Below are positions 9,122-18,077 of a DNA stretch of 60,651 nt, piece by piece. Source of the DNA: Janthinobacterium sp. (GTDB lineage: Bacteria > Pseudomonadota > Gammaproteobacteria > Burkholderiales > Burkholderiaceae_D); the NCBI RefSeq assembly GCF_009923995.1, contig NZ_RFSK01000037.1, positions 1-60,651 of the forward strand, read 5' to 3'. The position numbers and the translations under genes are program-made. The notes beneath the pieces are model-generated. The model had not been told where the DNA came from. It ran no database searches and worked only from the letters and a program-made list of their open reading frames with translations. How positions within the stretch are numbered: position 1 is the first letter of the stretch; every line of letters starts with the position of its first letter.

Positions 9122-9781
9122 ATGGCGCCGCGCCTTCGAATGCATTATCTTTACTCGGTTGTCATGGCATTTCTGAACTGGACCTGGCGGCAGCAGCGCG
9201 GCCCCCTGCGTAGCCCCTTGCGTGGCGCCGGCCGCGGCCCTCTCCGCTGGGGCTGGCTATTGCTGCTGCTGGGCGCCCTGTGCGCCGATGCGGGGGCGCA
9301 GGTGCCGGCCGAGCTGGAACGCCAGGTGAAGGCGGCGTATCTGTACAAGTTTGCCGGGTTCGTCGAATGGCCCGATGGCAGCTTTGCCCGGCCCGATGCG
9401 CCGCTGGTGATCGGCGTGGCCGGCGCCGATGCGCTGGCCGATCAGCTGGAACTGAGCGTGGCCGGGCACAGCGTCAACGGGCGCAGCGTGCAGGTGAAGA
9501 AAGTGCGGCGCGGCGAGCCGCTGGCCGGCCTGCACGTGCTGTACCTGGGCGCGCTGGACAAGGCGACGCTGCAGGAAATGCTGGCCGCCAGCCGTGGCCT
9601 GGCGTTGCTGACGGTCTCCGATTCCGATGAGGTCTATGCCATGGGCAGCATGATCAATTTTGTGATGGCCGAGGACAAGGTGCGCTTCGACGTGGCCCTG
9701 AAGCCCGTGGCGCAGGCGCACATCCGCATCAGCGCGCGCATGCTGCTGGCCGCCTACCGCGTGCAGACGGGGGGCGCCTAG
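9122..9781 (+). CDS. YfiR-family (DUF4154) periplasmic regulator
   Basis: A 219-residue exported protein. After a hydrophobic N-terminal signal (WGWLLLLLGALCADAGAQ, about residues 41-58) comes the YfiR/DUF4154 pattern: VKAAYLYKFAGFVEWPDGSF, GVAGADALADQLE, the GRSVQVKKV strand, HVLYLGALDK, and INFVMAEDKVRFDVALK near the C-terminus. In Pseudomonas, YfiR is the periplasmic inhibitor of the cyclase YfiN. Here it is immediately followed, with no gap, by a hybrid kinase. AGGGA lies 6 bases before the ATG at 9122, supporting this start. I infer that it senses a periplasmic signal for the kinase and GGDEF-EAL partner downstream. The cysteines of Pseudomonas YfiR are not evident in the mature part. 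Confidence 0.88.
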   Translation: MAPRLRMHYLYSVVMAFLNWTWRQQRGPLRSPLRGAGRGPLRWGWLLLLLGALCADAGAQVPAELERQVKAAYLYKFAGFVEWPDGSFARPDAPLVIGVAGADALADQLELSVAGHSVNGRSVQVKKVRRGEPLAGLHVLYLGALDKATLQEMLAASRGLALLTVSDSDEVYAMGSMINFVMAEDKVRFDVALKPVAQAHIRISARMLLAAYRVQTGGA

Positions 9782-11812
9782 ATGATACGGCTGCGTTCCA
9801 TCCGCCGCAAGCTGATGTCGGTGGTCCTGCTGACTACCCTGGTGGCGCTCGTCATCTCGCTGGGCACCATCGTCGTGTACGACCTGCGCGTCTACCACCG
9901 CAACCTGGTGGCCGACATCAGTACCCAGGCCGAGCTGCTGGGGCACATGAGTTCGGCCGCGCTGGCCTTCGACGACGAGCGCCTGGCGCTGGAAAACCTC
10001 AACCTGATGCGCATCCGTCCGCGCGTGACGGCCGGCGCCCTGTACAAGGCCGACGGCAGCCTGTTTGCCAGCTACCGCGCCAACGAGGGCGTGGGCGCGC
10101 TGCCGGCGCAGGTGGGCAAGGAAGGCGAAAGCATCGCCGGCAATTCCGTGGAATTGTTCAAGCCCATCGTCGACAATGGAGAGCTGCTGGGCACGGTGTA
10201 CCTGCGCGCCGACTATGAACTGGCGGGCCGCACGGCCGATTACCTGGCCATCGCCCTGGGAGTGACGGTGCTGGCGCTGCTGGTGGCCTTGCTGCTGCTG
10301 CGCCGCCTCGACTACGTCATCACCCAGCCCATCGTCGACATCGCCGACGTGGCGCGCGAGGTCATCGAGACGGGCGACTATTCGCGCCGCGCGCGCAAGC
10401 TCAGCGCCGACGAGGTGGCGCAGCTGGTCGATTCCTTCAACAAGATGCTGGCCGAGATCGAACTGCGCACGCAGGCGCTGGAGCGCTCGAACGGCGAGCT
10501 GGCGCGCGAGGCCGAGCAGCGCGCCCAGGCGCAGCAGGAAGTCATGCGCCTGAACCAGGAGCTGGAAGTGCGCGTGCATGAACGCACGGTGCAGCTGGAA
10601 ATGACGAACGGCGAGCTGGCCATGGCGATGGAAGAGGCGCGCAGCGCCAACTATGCCAAGTCGGCCTTCCTGTCGTCGATGAGCCATGAATTGCGCACGC
10701 CCCTGAATGCCATCCTCGGCTTCGCGCAAATCCTCAGCTCCGACCGCCTGCCGTCGACCCTGGCGCAAAAGAAGGAATTCGCCGGCCACATCCTGAAGTC
10801 GGGGCGCCATTTGTTGACATTGATCAATGAAATCCTCGACCTGGCGAAGGTCGAGTCGGGCACGGTGAACCTGTCGCTGGAACCGGTGGCGCTGGACGCC
10901 ATCCTGCTGGAATGCCGCGACATGATCGCGCCGCTGGCCAGTCAGCGCGGCATCGGCATGACCTTCCCCGACGCCTGCCCCCTGAACGTGCTGGCCGACC
11001 GCACGCGCCTCAAGCAGATCCTGCTGAACCTGCTGTCGAACGCGCTCAAGTACAACCGCGAGCATGGCGAAGTGCGCATCGCCTGCGCGCCGCAGCCGGG
11101 CGGGCGCGTGCGCATCAGCGTGCGCGACACGGGCATGGGCCTCGATGGCGAACAGGTGGCGCTGCTGTTCCAGCCCTTCAACCGCCTGGGCCAGGAAGGC
11201 GGCACGGAAGAGGGCAGCGGCATCGGCCTGGTCGTCACCAAGCGCCTGGTGGAACTGATGGATGGCCACATCGGCGTGAGCAGCGAGGCGGGCGTCGGCA
11301 GCACCTTCTGGATCGAGCTGCGCGCGGCCGCCAGCGTGCCAGAGCCCGTGTCGCCGGGCCTGCCGCGGCCCGACCTGGCCGGCGCCCTGCTCGACAACAG
11401 CGCCCCCGTCACCCTGCTGTACGTGGAAGACAATCCCGCCAACCTGACCCTGGTCGAGGAAATCGTGCGCTACTGCCCCCAGTTGCAGCTGCTGACGGCC
11501 AGGGATGGCCGCCTGGGCGTGGAGATGGCGCGCAGCCATTTGCCGCAGCTGATCTTGATGGATATCAACCTGCCGCACATTAACGGCACCGACGCCTTGC
11601 AGCTGCTGCGCGCCGACCCGCGCACGGCGCACATCCCCGTCATCGCCCTGACGGCCAACGCCATGCCGGGCGACGTCGAGCGCAGCATGGCGATGGGCTT
11701 CTACCGCTACCTGACCAAGCCGATCAACCTCGAGGAATTTACCGAGGCGATCAACAGCACCCTGGCCTACGTGGCGCAGCAGCGCCGGCAGAAAGGCACG
11801 GGCGCGCCATGA
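9782..11812 (+). CDS. Hybrid sensor histidine kinase with C-terminal receiver
   Basis: A 676-residue kinase whose ATG follows directly on the YfiR stop. TM1 is at about residues 12-34, followed by a periplasmic sensor of about 115 residues (CHASE8-like: LVADISTQAELLGHMSSAAL, AFDDERLALENL). TM2 is at about 154-175. Then come HAMP (176-230), a coiled coil, HisKA with the phospho-accepting His in MSHELRTPLNAILGF near residue 302, HATPase_c (NLLSNALKYN, DTGMGLDG, GSGIGLVVTKRL), and a receiver from residue 545 (LLYVEDNPAN, acceptor Asp in LMDINLPHING). It overlaps the next gene by ATGA, so the three genes are one translationally coupled operon. The sensor is probably gated by the YfiR-like protein. 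Confidence 0.93.
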   Translation: MIRLRSIRRKLMSVVLLTTLVALVISLGTIVVYDLRVYHRNLVADISTQAELLGHMSSAALAFDDERLALENLNLMRIRPRVTAGALYKADGSLFASYRANEGVGALPAQVGKEGESIAGNSVELFKPIVDNGELLGTVYLRADYELAGRTADYLAIALGVTVLALLVALLLLRRLDYVITQPIVDIADVAREVIETGDYSRRARKLSADEVAQLVDSFNKMLAEIELRTQALERSNGELAREAEQRAQAQQEVMRLNQELEVRVHERTVQLEMTNGELAMAMEEARSANYAKSAFLSSMSHELRTPLNAILGFAQILSSDRLPSTLAQKKEFAGHILKSGRHLLTLINEILDLAKVESGTVNLSLEPVALDAILLECRDMIAPLASQRGIGMTFPDACPLNVLADRTRLKQILLNLLSNALKYNREHGEVRIACAPQPGGRVRISVRDTGMGLDGEQVALLFQPFNRLGQEGGTEEGSGIGLVVTKRLVELMDGHIGVSSEAGVGSTFWIELRAAASVPEPVSPGLPRPDLAGALLDNSAPVTLLYVEDNPANLTLVEEIVRYCPQLQLLTARDGRLGVEMARSHLPQLILMDINLPHINGTDALQLLRADPRTAHIPVIALTANAMPGDVERSMAMGFYRYLTKPINLEEFTEAINSTLAYVAQQRRQKGTGAP

Positions 11813-14385
11813 TCAGCCAAGCCGACATCTATGGCGCCAAGATCCTCGTCGTCGACGACCAGGAAGTCAACCTGCGCCTGCTCGAACACCTGCTGGCAAG
11901 CGGCGGCTACACGGCCATCACCAGCACCCTCGACGCGCGCGCCGTGGCGGGCCTGCACCAGCGCCACCAGTTCGACCTGATCATCCTCGACCTGGTGATG
12001 CCCGCCATGAGCGGCTACGCCGTGATGGATGCGCTGCGCCCGCTGGAGCTGGAAGGCTACCTGCCCGTGCTGGTGATCGCCGCCGACCCGGACGCCAAGC
12101 TGGCGGCGCTGGAGGCGGGCGCGCGCGACTTCATCAGCAAGCCCTTCGACGCGCTGGAAGTGCTCACGCGCATCCGCAACATGCTCGAAGTGCGGCTGCT
12201 GCACCGCGCCGCGCGCCACTACAACGCGCTGCTGGAGCGCACGGTGGGCCAGCGCACGGCCGAACTGCAGCGCTTCCGCGGCGCCATGGATGCCACCACG
12301 GACGCCATCTTCCTCGTCGACGTGCTGGGCATGGCCCTGGTCGACGCCAACGACGGCGCCTGCCGCCTGCTCGGCTATGCGCGCGGCGAACTGCTGTCGC
12401 TGGCGCCGGGCGCCCTGCTGCCGTCGCCGCCGCCGGCGCCGCTGGCCGCGCTGCAGGGCGGTTCGGCCCACCTGGCCACGGAAGTGACGGAATGCGAACT
12501 GGTGCGGCGCGACCTGGGCCTGGTGCCCGTGGAGCTGGGCTGGCACTGGTATGCGCAATCGCCCGTGGCGGGCGAGCCGGCCACGGGCGGCCTGCTGCTG
12601 ATCGCCGTGGCGCGCGACATCAGCGAGCGGCGCCAGGCGCAGGAACGGCTGAAGCACCTGGCCCATTACGACGGCCTGACGGGACTGCCGAACCGCAGCC
12701 TGTTCTACCAGACCCTGGCCCAGGCTGTCGAACTGGCGCAGGAAAAGAGCTGGCGCATCGTCGTGCTGTTCATCGCCCTCGACCGTTTTAAAAGCATCAA
12801 TGACACCCTGGGCGCGGCGCTGGGCGACGAGCTGCTGCGCCAGTTCAGCAACCGCCTGGTCGAATGCGTGCGCCTGCGCGACACGGTGGGGCGCCTGGGC
12901 AACGACGAATTTGCGCTGATATTGACCATGAGCCGCAACCAGCAGGAGGCCGTGGCAGTGGCCAACCAGGTGCGCGAAACCCTGCGCGCGCCGTTCGACC
13001 TGCGCGGCCACGCGGCCACCCTGACGGCCAGCATCGGCATCGCCATGTATCCCGACGATGCGCTGGATCCGGAAACGCTCATCAAATATGCGAATACGGC
13101 CATGGGCGGCGCCAAGCAGGCGGGCCGCGACGGCTACCGCTTCTTCACGGCCGGCATGAACGTGCAGGTGCTGGCGCGCCTGGACCTGGAACTGGCGCTG
13201 CGCCATGCGCTCGAACATGAGCAGTTCATCCTGTACTACCAGCCCAAGGTGGACTTGCGCACGGGCCGCATCAGCGGCGTGGAAGCGCTGCTGCGCTGGC
13301 GCCGCCCCGGCTACGGCCTGGTGGCGCCGGCCGAATTCGTGCCGGTGCTGGAAGACACGGGCCTGATCGTGCGCGTGGGCGCCTGGGTGATCCACGCCGC
13401 CTGCCGCCAGATCGCCGAATGGCGCGACAGCGAAGTGGGACCCGTGCACGTGGCCGTGAACGTGTCGAGCCGCCAGTTTGCCGAGGGCGACCTGGAAGGC
13501 GAGGTGACGCGCGCGCTGGCGCAGTACCAGGTGGCGCCGGAACTGCTGGAGCTGGAACTGACGGAAACGGCGCTGATGTCGAATGCGGAGCGCACCATCG
13601 TCGTGCTGGGCAAGCTGAAGAAAATCGGCGTGAAGGTGGCCATCGACGATTTCGGCACCGGCTATTCCAGCCTGGCCTACCTGCAGCGCTTCCCCATCGA
13701 CAAGCTGAAGATCGACATCGCCTTCGTGCGCAACATCACCAGCAACCCGAACGACGCCGCCATCGCCCTGGCCATCGTCAGCATGGCGCACAGCCTGAAG
13801 CTGAGCGTGGTGGCCGAAGGCGTGGAATCGCGCCCGCAGCTGGAATACCTGCGGCGCAACCGCTGCGATGAAATCCAGGGCTTCTATTTCAGCCGCGCCC
13901 TGCCGGCGCTGGAGCTGGGGCAGATGATCGCCGCCGGCGCCGGCTTGCCGCCCGGCCACGATCCGGCCGCCCAGCCGGCGCAGACCCTGCTGATCGTCGA
14001 CGACGACGTCAACGTGCTGTCGTCGCTGCACCGCCTGTTCCGTCCCGAGGGCTACCAGATCCTCACGGCCAGCACGCCGGCCGAAGGCTTCGAGATGCTG
14101 GCCCTGCACCGCGTGCACGTCATCGTCTGCGACCAGCGCATGCCGAGCATGAGCGGCACGGAGTTCCTGAGCAAGGTCAAGGAACTGTACCCCGAAACCA
14201 TCCGCATCATCCTCTCCGGCTACACGGGCCTGGAAGCCGTGCTCGACTCCATCAACCGGGGCGCCATCTACCGGTTTTATACGAAGCCGTGGGACGACAT
14301 CCAGCTGCGCGACAACATCCGCCTGGCCTTCCAGCACTACTGGATGGTGAACCAGCCGGGGCTGGCGCGCGTGACGGTGCGGTAG
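11809..14385 (+). CDS. REC-PAS-GGDEF-EAL-REC cyclic-di-GMP response regulator
   Basis: An 858-residue cytosolic protein. REC1 is at about residues 8-125 (KILVVDDQEVN, LIILDLVMPAMSG). A PAS-like segment follows at about 155-275. The GGDEF domain (280-445) has the signature degraded to LGNDEF near 362. The EAL domain (455-705) keeps its catalytic motifs (EALLRW at about 490, VNVSSRQF, ELTETALM, IDDFGTGYSSL, VVAEGVES). REC2 (725-840) has LLIVDDDVNV and CDQRMPSMSG and belongs to the RpfG/HupR-type receivers. I infer an active phosphodiesterase with an inactive or GTP-binding cyclase half, gated by two receivers. It overlaps the kinase gene (ATGA) and is its likely phosphorylation target. Confidence 0.92.
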   Translation: MISQADIYGAKILVVDDQEVNLRLLEHLLASGGYTAITSTLDARAVAGLHQRHQFDLIILDLVMPAMSGYAVMDALRPLELEGYLPVLVIAADPDAKLAALEAGARDFISKPFDALEVLTRIRNMLEVRLLHRAARHYNALLERTVGQRTAELQRFRGAMDATTDAIFLVDVLGMALVDANDGACRLLGYARGELLSLAPGALLPSPPPAPLAALQGGSAHLATEVTECELVRRDLGLVPVELGWHWYAQSPVAGEPATGGLLLIAVARDISERRQAQERLKHLAHYDGLTGLPNRSLFYQTLAQAVELAQEKSWRIVVLFIALDRFKSINDTLGAALGDELLRQFSNRLVECVRLRDTVGRLGNDEFALILTMSRNQQEAVAVANQVRETLRAPFDLRGHAATLTASIGIAMYPDDALDPETLIKYANTAMGGAKQAGRDGYRFFTAGMNVQVLARLDLELALRHALEHEQFILYYQPKVDLRTGRISGVEALLRWRRPGYGLVAPAEFVPVLEDTGLIVRVGAWVIHAACRQIAEWRDSEVGPVHVAVNVSSRQFAEGDLEGEVTRALAQYQVAPELLELELTETALMSNAERTIVVLGKLKKIGVKVAIDDFGTGYSSLAYLQRFPIDKLKIDIAFVRNITSNPNDAAIALAIVSMAHSLKLSVVAEGVESRPQLEYLRRNRCDEIQGFYFSRALPALELGQMIAAGAGLPPGHDPAAQPAQTLLIVDDDVNVLSSLHRLFRPEGYQILTASTPAEGFEMLALHRVHVIVCDQRMPSMSGTEFLSKVKELYPETIRIILSGYTGLEAVLDSINRGAIYRFYTKPWDDIQLRDNIRLAFQHYWMVNQPGLARVTVR

Positions 14386-14388
14386 ACC

Positions 14389-15369
14389 TTATGCGCTGAA
14401 GTGGTCGAAGGACGCCAGGCGCAGATCGAGTGGCTGTCCCGTTGCATCCACCAGGCGCAGGCCCGGTGCCGCCTCGATGCGGCCCACGCGGGTGGCGGGC
14501 GTGCCGCAGGCGATGGCCAGGGCGGCGATGGCCTCGCGCGACGATGCCGGCGCCGTGAAGCACAGTTCATAGTCGTCGCCGCCGGCGGCCGTGTAGCGCC
14601 GCCGCAGGGCCGTGTCCTGCTGCGCCAGGATGGGACCGGCCGGCAGGGCATCGACGTCCAGGGTGGCGCCCACCCGCGACGCCTTCAAGATGTGTGCCAG
14701 GTCGCCCGCCAGGCCGTCCGAGATGTCGATGGCCGCATGCGCCAGGCCCTGTTCCGCCAGCGCGCAGCCCAGCGCCACGCGCGGCGTGGGCGTATGCATG
14801 CGCGCCGCCGCCGTCAGCAGGTCGGCTGGCGACAGCTCCTGCTCCATGCGGTAGCCGGCCAGCGCCAGGCGCGCGTCGCCCACCGTGCCGCTGACCCAGA
14901 TGTCGTCGCCCGCCACGGCCGCGCTGCGGCGCAAGGCCTGGCCCGGCGCCAGTTCGCCAAAGACGGTGATGCAGATATTTAAGGGACCCTTGGTGGTGTC
15001 GCCGCCGATCAGTTCGCAATCAAAGGCGTCGGCCAGGGCAAACAGGCCTTCGGCAAAGCCGGCCAGCCAGGCGCGGTCGGCCTGCGGCAGGGCCAGGGCC
15101 AGGGTGAAGGCCACGGGACGGGCGCCCATGGCGGCCAGGTCGGACAGGTTCACGGCCAGGCTCTTGTGCCCCAGCATGCGGGCATCGGCGCCGGCAAAGA
15201 AGTGCCGGTCCTCGACCAGCATGTCCGACGAGATGGCGATCTGCTTGCCCGCGCCGGGCGTCACCAGCGCGCAATCGTCGCCGATGCCCAGGGTGGCGCG
15301 GCCGGGGCGCTGGCGCACGAAATATTGTTTGATCAGGTCGAATTCGGAAAGCGCGTCGTGTGGGGCCAT
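14389..15369 (-). CDS. thiL: Thiamine-monophosphate kinase
   Basis: About 326 residues starting at MAPHDALSEFDLIKQYF, the conserved ThiL N-terminus. The upstream in-frame extension is not conserved. Motifs include LGIGDDCALV (ATP/Mg binding), SSDMLVEDRHF, SLAVNLSDLAAMGARPVAF, ELIGGDTTKG, IDISDGLAGDL and GGDDYELCF. It phosphorylates thiamine monophosphate to thiamine pyrophosphate, the last step of vitamin B1 synthesis. No TPP riboswitch is visible upstream. It converges on the GGDEF-EAL gene with a 3-base gap and is divergent from the unknown gene at 15425. Confidence 0.96.
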   Translation of the reverse strand: MAPHDALSEFDLIKQYFVRQRPGRATLGIGDDCALVTPGAGKQIAISSDMLVEDRHFFAGADARMLGHKSLAVNLSDLAAMGARPVAFTLALALPQADRAWLAGFAEGLFALADAFDCELIGGDTTKGPLNICITVFGELAPGQALRRSAAVAGDDIWVSGTVGDARLALAGYRMEQELSPADLLTAAARMHTPTPRVALGCALAEQGLAHAAIDISDGLAGDLAHILKASRVGATLDVDALPAGPILAQQDTALRRRYTAAGGDDYELCFTAPASSREAIAALAIACGTPATRVGRIEAAPGLRLVDATGQPLDLRLASFDHFSA

Positions 15370-15424
15370 GGTTCGTCTGCTGGTTGAGGGAGGGTGTGGC
15401 GCCCCTATTATAGGCTGGCCTACA

Positions 15425-16051
15425 ATGGACGCCCCAGCCACTACCGTCCACCTTCCCATGCCCCTCCACGATATCCACGCCGTGATGCAATCCTATCTTG
15501 ACGATGGCTGGCTGCGCGAGCCGCAGGCCGTTGGCCTTGCCAGTTTCACGGCGCCGGAACTGCTGGCGCGCGGTTTTGATGAACTATGCGATGGCGGCCA
15601 GCTGTGCCTGTATGAGGATGAACGCTGGTTCCGCCGCGCCAGCCGGGCCGTGCAGGCATCGTTCAAGGTGTATCTGCAAGGCGGCCGCTTGCACGCGAAT
15701 GGGCTGGAACTCGGTTATCAGGTGCGCCTGGCCAGCGTGCTGCGCGCGGCGCGGCGGCCCTTGCCGCCGTATCGATTGCTGCTGGAGGCGGGGGCGCACA
15801 GCGGCGCGCTGCTGTTCGACAGCGGCCTGGTGCTGCAGTTTGCCGCCAACCTGCGCGGCGCGCCCCGCCATTATTTTTTGACCCTCGTCGAGGGGCAGTT
15901 ACCCGACCCCGGCGCGGGCGAGCTCGACCTGCGCGCCGCCAGCGAGGGCCACGTCCAGGCCCTGTACGGCCACCGTGCGCCGGAACAATTGCAGCGCCAG
16001 GCAAGGCGCGGCCATGCCGCCCTGCGCGAGCTGGCGCGCGTGCTCGCTTAA
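15425..16051 (+). CDS. Uncharacterised protein, about 208 residues
   Basis: No family is recognised. The protein is cytosolic in character, with no signal or membrane segment, and rich in Leu, Ala and Arg. It holds WFRRASRAVQASFKVYLQGG and DLRAASEGHVQALYGHRAPE. It may be a ligand-binding beta-barrel followed by a helical tail, but that is guesswork. The ATG at 15425 is taken; a second ATG at 15458 (MPLHDIHAVMQSY) is equally plausible and places a TATTATAGGC-like sequence at a reasonable promoter distance. It is divergent from thiL and its stop overlaps the convergent marR end by four bases. Confidence 0.7.
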   Translation: MDAPATTVHLPMPLHDIHAVMQSYLDDGWLREPQAVGLASFTAPELLARGFDELCDGGQLCLYEDERWFRRASRAVQASFKVYLQGGRLHANGLELGYQVRLASVLRAARRPLPPYRLLLEAGAHSGALLFDSGLVLQFAANLRGAPRHYFLTLVEGQLPDPGAGELDLRAASEGHVQALYGHRAPEQLQRQARRGHAALRELARVLA

Positions 16052-16569
16052 ACCTTCTTCGCCTGCGCCATGCCCTGCAGCAGCTTGGCCAGCAACCGGT
16101 CGAGCTGGCGCTGCTCGTCCCCGCTCAGCGCCGACAGCATGGCGTGCTCGTTCTCCACGTGCAGCAGCACCAGTTTGTCGATCAACTCCAGCCCCCTGGG
16201 CGTGAGGGCCACCAGTACGCCGCGCCGGTCCGTCGGGTGCTTGCGGCGTTCGATCAGTCCCGCCGCTTCCAGGCGGTCGATGCGGTTGGTCATGCCGCCC
16301 GAGGACAGCATGGCCGCCTCGTACAGGGCCGTCGGCGTCAGGGCATGGGGCGCGCCCGAGCGGCGCAGGGTGGCCAGCACGTCGAATTCGCCCGGCTGCA
16401 AGCCGTGTTCGGCGAACAGGGGGTTGAGCCAGTCGCGCGCCATCAGCTGCGCTACCGTGCCCAGCTGGCCCACCAGCTGCATGGCGCTGGTGTCCATCTG
16501 CGGCAGTTCGCGCTGCCATTGAGCCGCGGCAAATTGCGCGCGCGTGTGTTCTTGCGGGGTATCCGTCAT
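16048..16569 (-). CDS. MarR-family transcriptional regulator
   Basis: A 173-residue winged-helix dimer protein. Core MarR features are GEFDVLATLRRSGAPHALTPTALYEAAMLSSGGMTNRIDRLEAAGLIERRKHPTDRRGVLVALT, with the recognition helix SSGGMTNRIDRLE and the wing DRRGV. A C-terminal dimerisation helix follows (SGDEQRQLDRLLAKLLQ). It is divergent from an MFS exporter across a 128-bp region that carries two identical-arm palindromes. The simplest reading is autorepression plus repression of the transporter, relieved by a small-molecule ligand. Confidence 0.95.
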   Translation of the reverse strand: MTDTPQEHTRAQFAAAQWQRELPQMDTSAMQLVGQLGTVAQLMARDWLNPLFAEHGLQPGEFDVLATLRRSGAPHALTPTALYEAAMLSSGGMTNRIDRLEAAGLIERRKHPTDRRGVLVALTPRGLELIDKLVLLHVENEHAMLSALSGDEQRQLDRLLAKLLQGMAQAKKV

Positions 16570-16584
16570 GGGGCGTCCTCTGTC

Positions 16585-16602
16585 TATCTTAGCGTCAAGA
16601 TA
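16585..16602. promoter_or_regulatory. Putative MarR operator 1
   Basis: An 18-bp palindrome, TATCTT-N6-AAGATA, with perfect 6-bp arms. It lies 16 bp upstream of the marR start codon and is the first of two such sites between marR and the MFS gene. Spacing and symmetry fit MarR-family dimers. Confidence 0.8.
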
Positions 16603-16608
16603 TAAATC

Positions 16609-16626
16609 TATCTTTGTGTTAAGATA
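16609..16626. promoter_or_regulatory. Putative MarR operator 2
   Basis: A second palindrome with exactly the same arms, TATCTT-N6-AAGATA, and a different spacer (TGTGTT). Its centre is 24 bp from that of the first site. The pair makes cooperative binding by the divergent MarR protein likely. Confidence 0.8.
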
Positions 16627-16697
16627 CTTTTCATCGAGTTATATTTTGATGCTGCATTAAACCATGTGCCTCCCCGCGAGGCAAGGACTACTCTCCC

Positions 16698-17879
16698 ATG
16701 CCATTCGACCGACCTGTTTCCTCCCCCCGTGCCTCTTCCGCCCTGCTGGTGGCCGCCATCATCCTGCTGGGCCTGAACCTGCGCCCCATCCTGGCCGCCA
16801 TCGGCCCCTTGCTCGACAGCATCCAGGCCAGCACGGGCATCAGCAATGCCGATGCGGGCTTGCTGACCACCGTGCCCGTCTTCGCCATGGGCGTGTGCGC
16901 GCTGGCGGGCGCGCAGTTGCAGCGCCGCCTGGGCGTGGCGCGCGGCATTGCGCTGGGCATCGCCATCATCGCCGGCGCCTGCGCGCTGCGCTGGCCCCTG
17001 CACGGCAGCGGCGGCCTGATCGCCACGGCTGCCCTGGGCGGCCTGGGCATCGCCCTGGTGCAAGCCTTGTTGCCCGCCTTCATCAAGCGCCATTTCCCCG
17101 AGCGGGCCGGGCAATTGATGGGCTTCTATACGACGGGCATCATGGGCGGCGCGGCCATTGCCGCCGCGTCCGCCTCGCCCCTGGCGCAGTCGCTGGGTTG
17201 GCAGGCGCTGCTGGCCCTGTGGGCCGTGCCCGCCGTGGCGGCCGCACTGCTGTGGCGCCGCGCGGCGGCCGGGCGCGTGGACGTGGCCAGCGGCGCGGGC
17301 GCCAGCCTGCCCGTGGGCAGCCCCCGCGCCTGGCTGCTGATGGTGTTTTTCGGCATCGGCACGGGCGCCTATACCCTCGTGCTGGCCTGGCTGCCGCCGT
17401 TCTACACGGAGCTGGGCTGGAGCGCGGCCGACAGCGGCTTGCTGCTGGGCGGCCTGACCCTGATGGAAGTGTTGGCGGGACTGGCCGTTTCCACCGTCAT
17501 CCACCGCTTTCCCGACCGCCGCATCCTGTTGCTGGCCGTCCTGCTGGCCGTGCTGGCGGCCTGCCTGATCGTGGCGCCCGCGCAACTGGCGCTGCCCGCC
17601 GTGATATTGCTGGGCTGCGGCATCGGCGCCCTGTTCCCCCTGTCGCTGATCGTCAGCATGGACCACGTGACGGACCCTTCCGGCGCGGGCGCGCTGCTCG
17701 GTTTCGTGCAGGGCGGCGGCTACATCATCGCCAGCAGCATGCCCTTCATCGCCGGCCTGATCCGCCAGCAGTCGTCCAGCCTGGCACAGGCGTGGATGGT
17801 GATGGCGGCCGGCGTGGCGGTGCTGCTGCTGATCGCCTTGCGCTTTGCGCCGGGCGCGCGGCTGGCCATCCCCCGGTGA
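16698..17879 (+). CDS. MFS transporter, CynX/NimT-like
   Basis: A 393-residue permease with 12 hydrophobic segments. The opening AAIILLGLNLRPILAAIGPLL and GISNADAGLLTTVPVFAMGV are typical of the CynX/NimT (cyanate/nitroimidazole) branch of the major facilitator superfamily, with the inter-half loop near residues 195-205. It sits in the inner membrane. The substrate cannot be told from sequence. The divergent MarR gene and twin operators suggest drug- or metabolite-inducible efflux. Confidence 0.93.
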   Translation: MPFDRPVSSPRASSALLVAAIILLGLNLRPILAAIGPLLDSIQASTGISNADAGLLTTVPVFAMGVCALAGAQLQRRLGVARGIALGIAIIAGACALRWPLHGSGGLIATAALGGLGIALVQALLPAFIKRHFPERAGQLMGFYTTGIMGGAAIAAASASPLAQSLGWQALLALWAVPAVAAALLWRRAAAGRVDVASGAGASLPVGSPRAWLLMVFFGIGTGAYTLVLAWLPPFYTELGWSAADSGLLLGGLTLMEVLAGLAVSTVIHRFPDRRILLLAVLLAVLAACLIVAPAQLALPAVILLGCGIGALFPLSLIVSMDHVTDPSGAGALLGFVQGGGYIIASSMPFIAGLIRQQSSSLAQAWMVMAAGVAVLLLIALRFAPGARLAIPR

Positions 17880-18077
17880 TTCTTAAAATCAATGAAAAAT
17901 GAGAATTCGATAGTTTTTGCTGCTATCTCCGTTTGCGCAAGCGGGCGGCCTTACAATGGCAGGTTATGCGTTTTCGTGATATCAGACTGTGGCTAGCGGA
18001 AAATACCTAGCTAATTGAAAGAATCGGTCTGATAAAATCCGAAACACCCGATCGATCAAACAGGAAGGCAGCACAGC

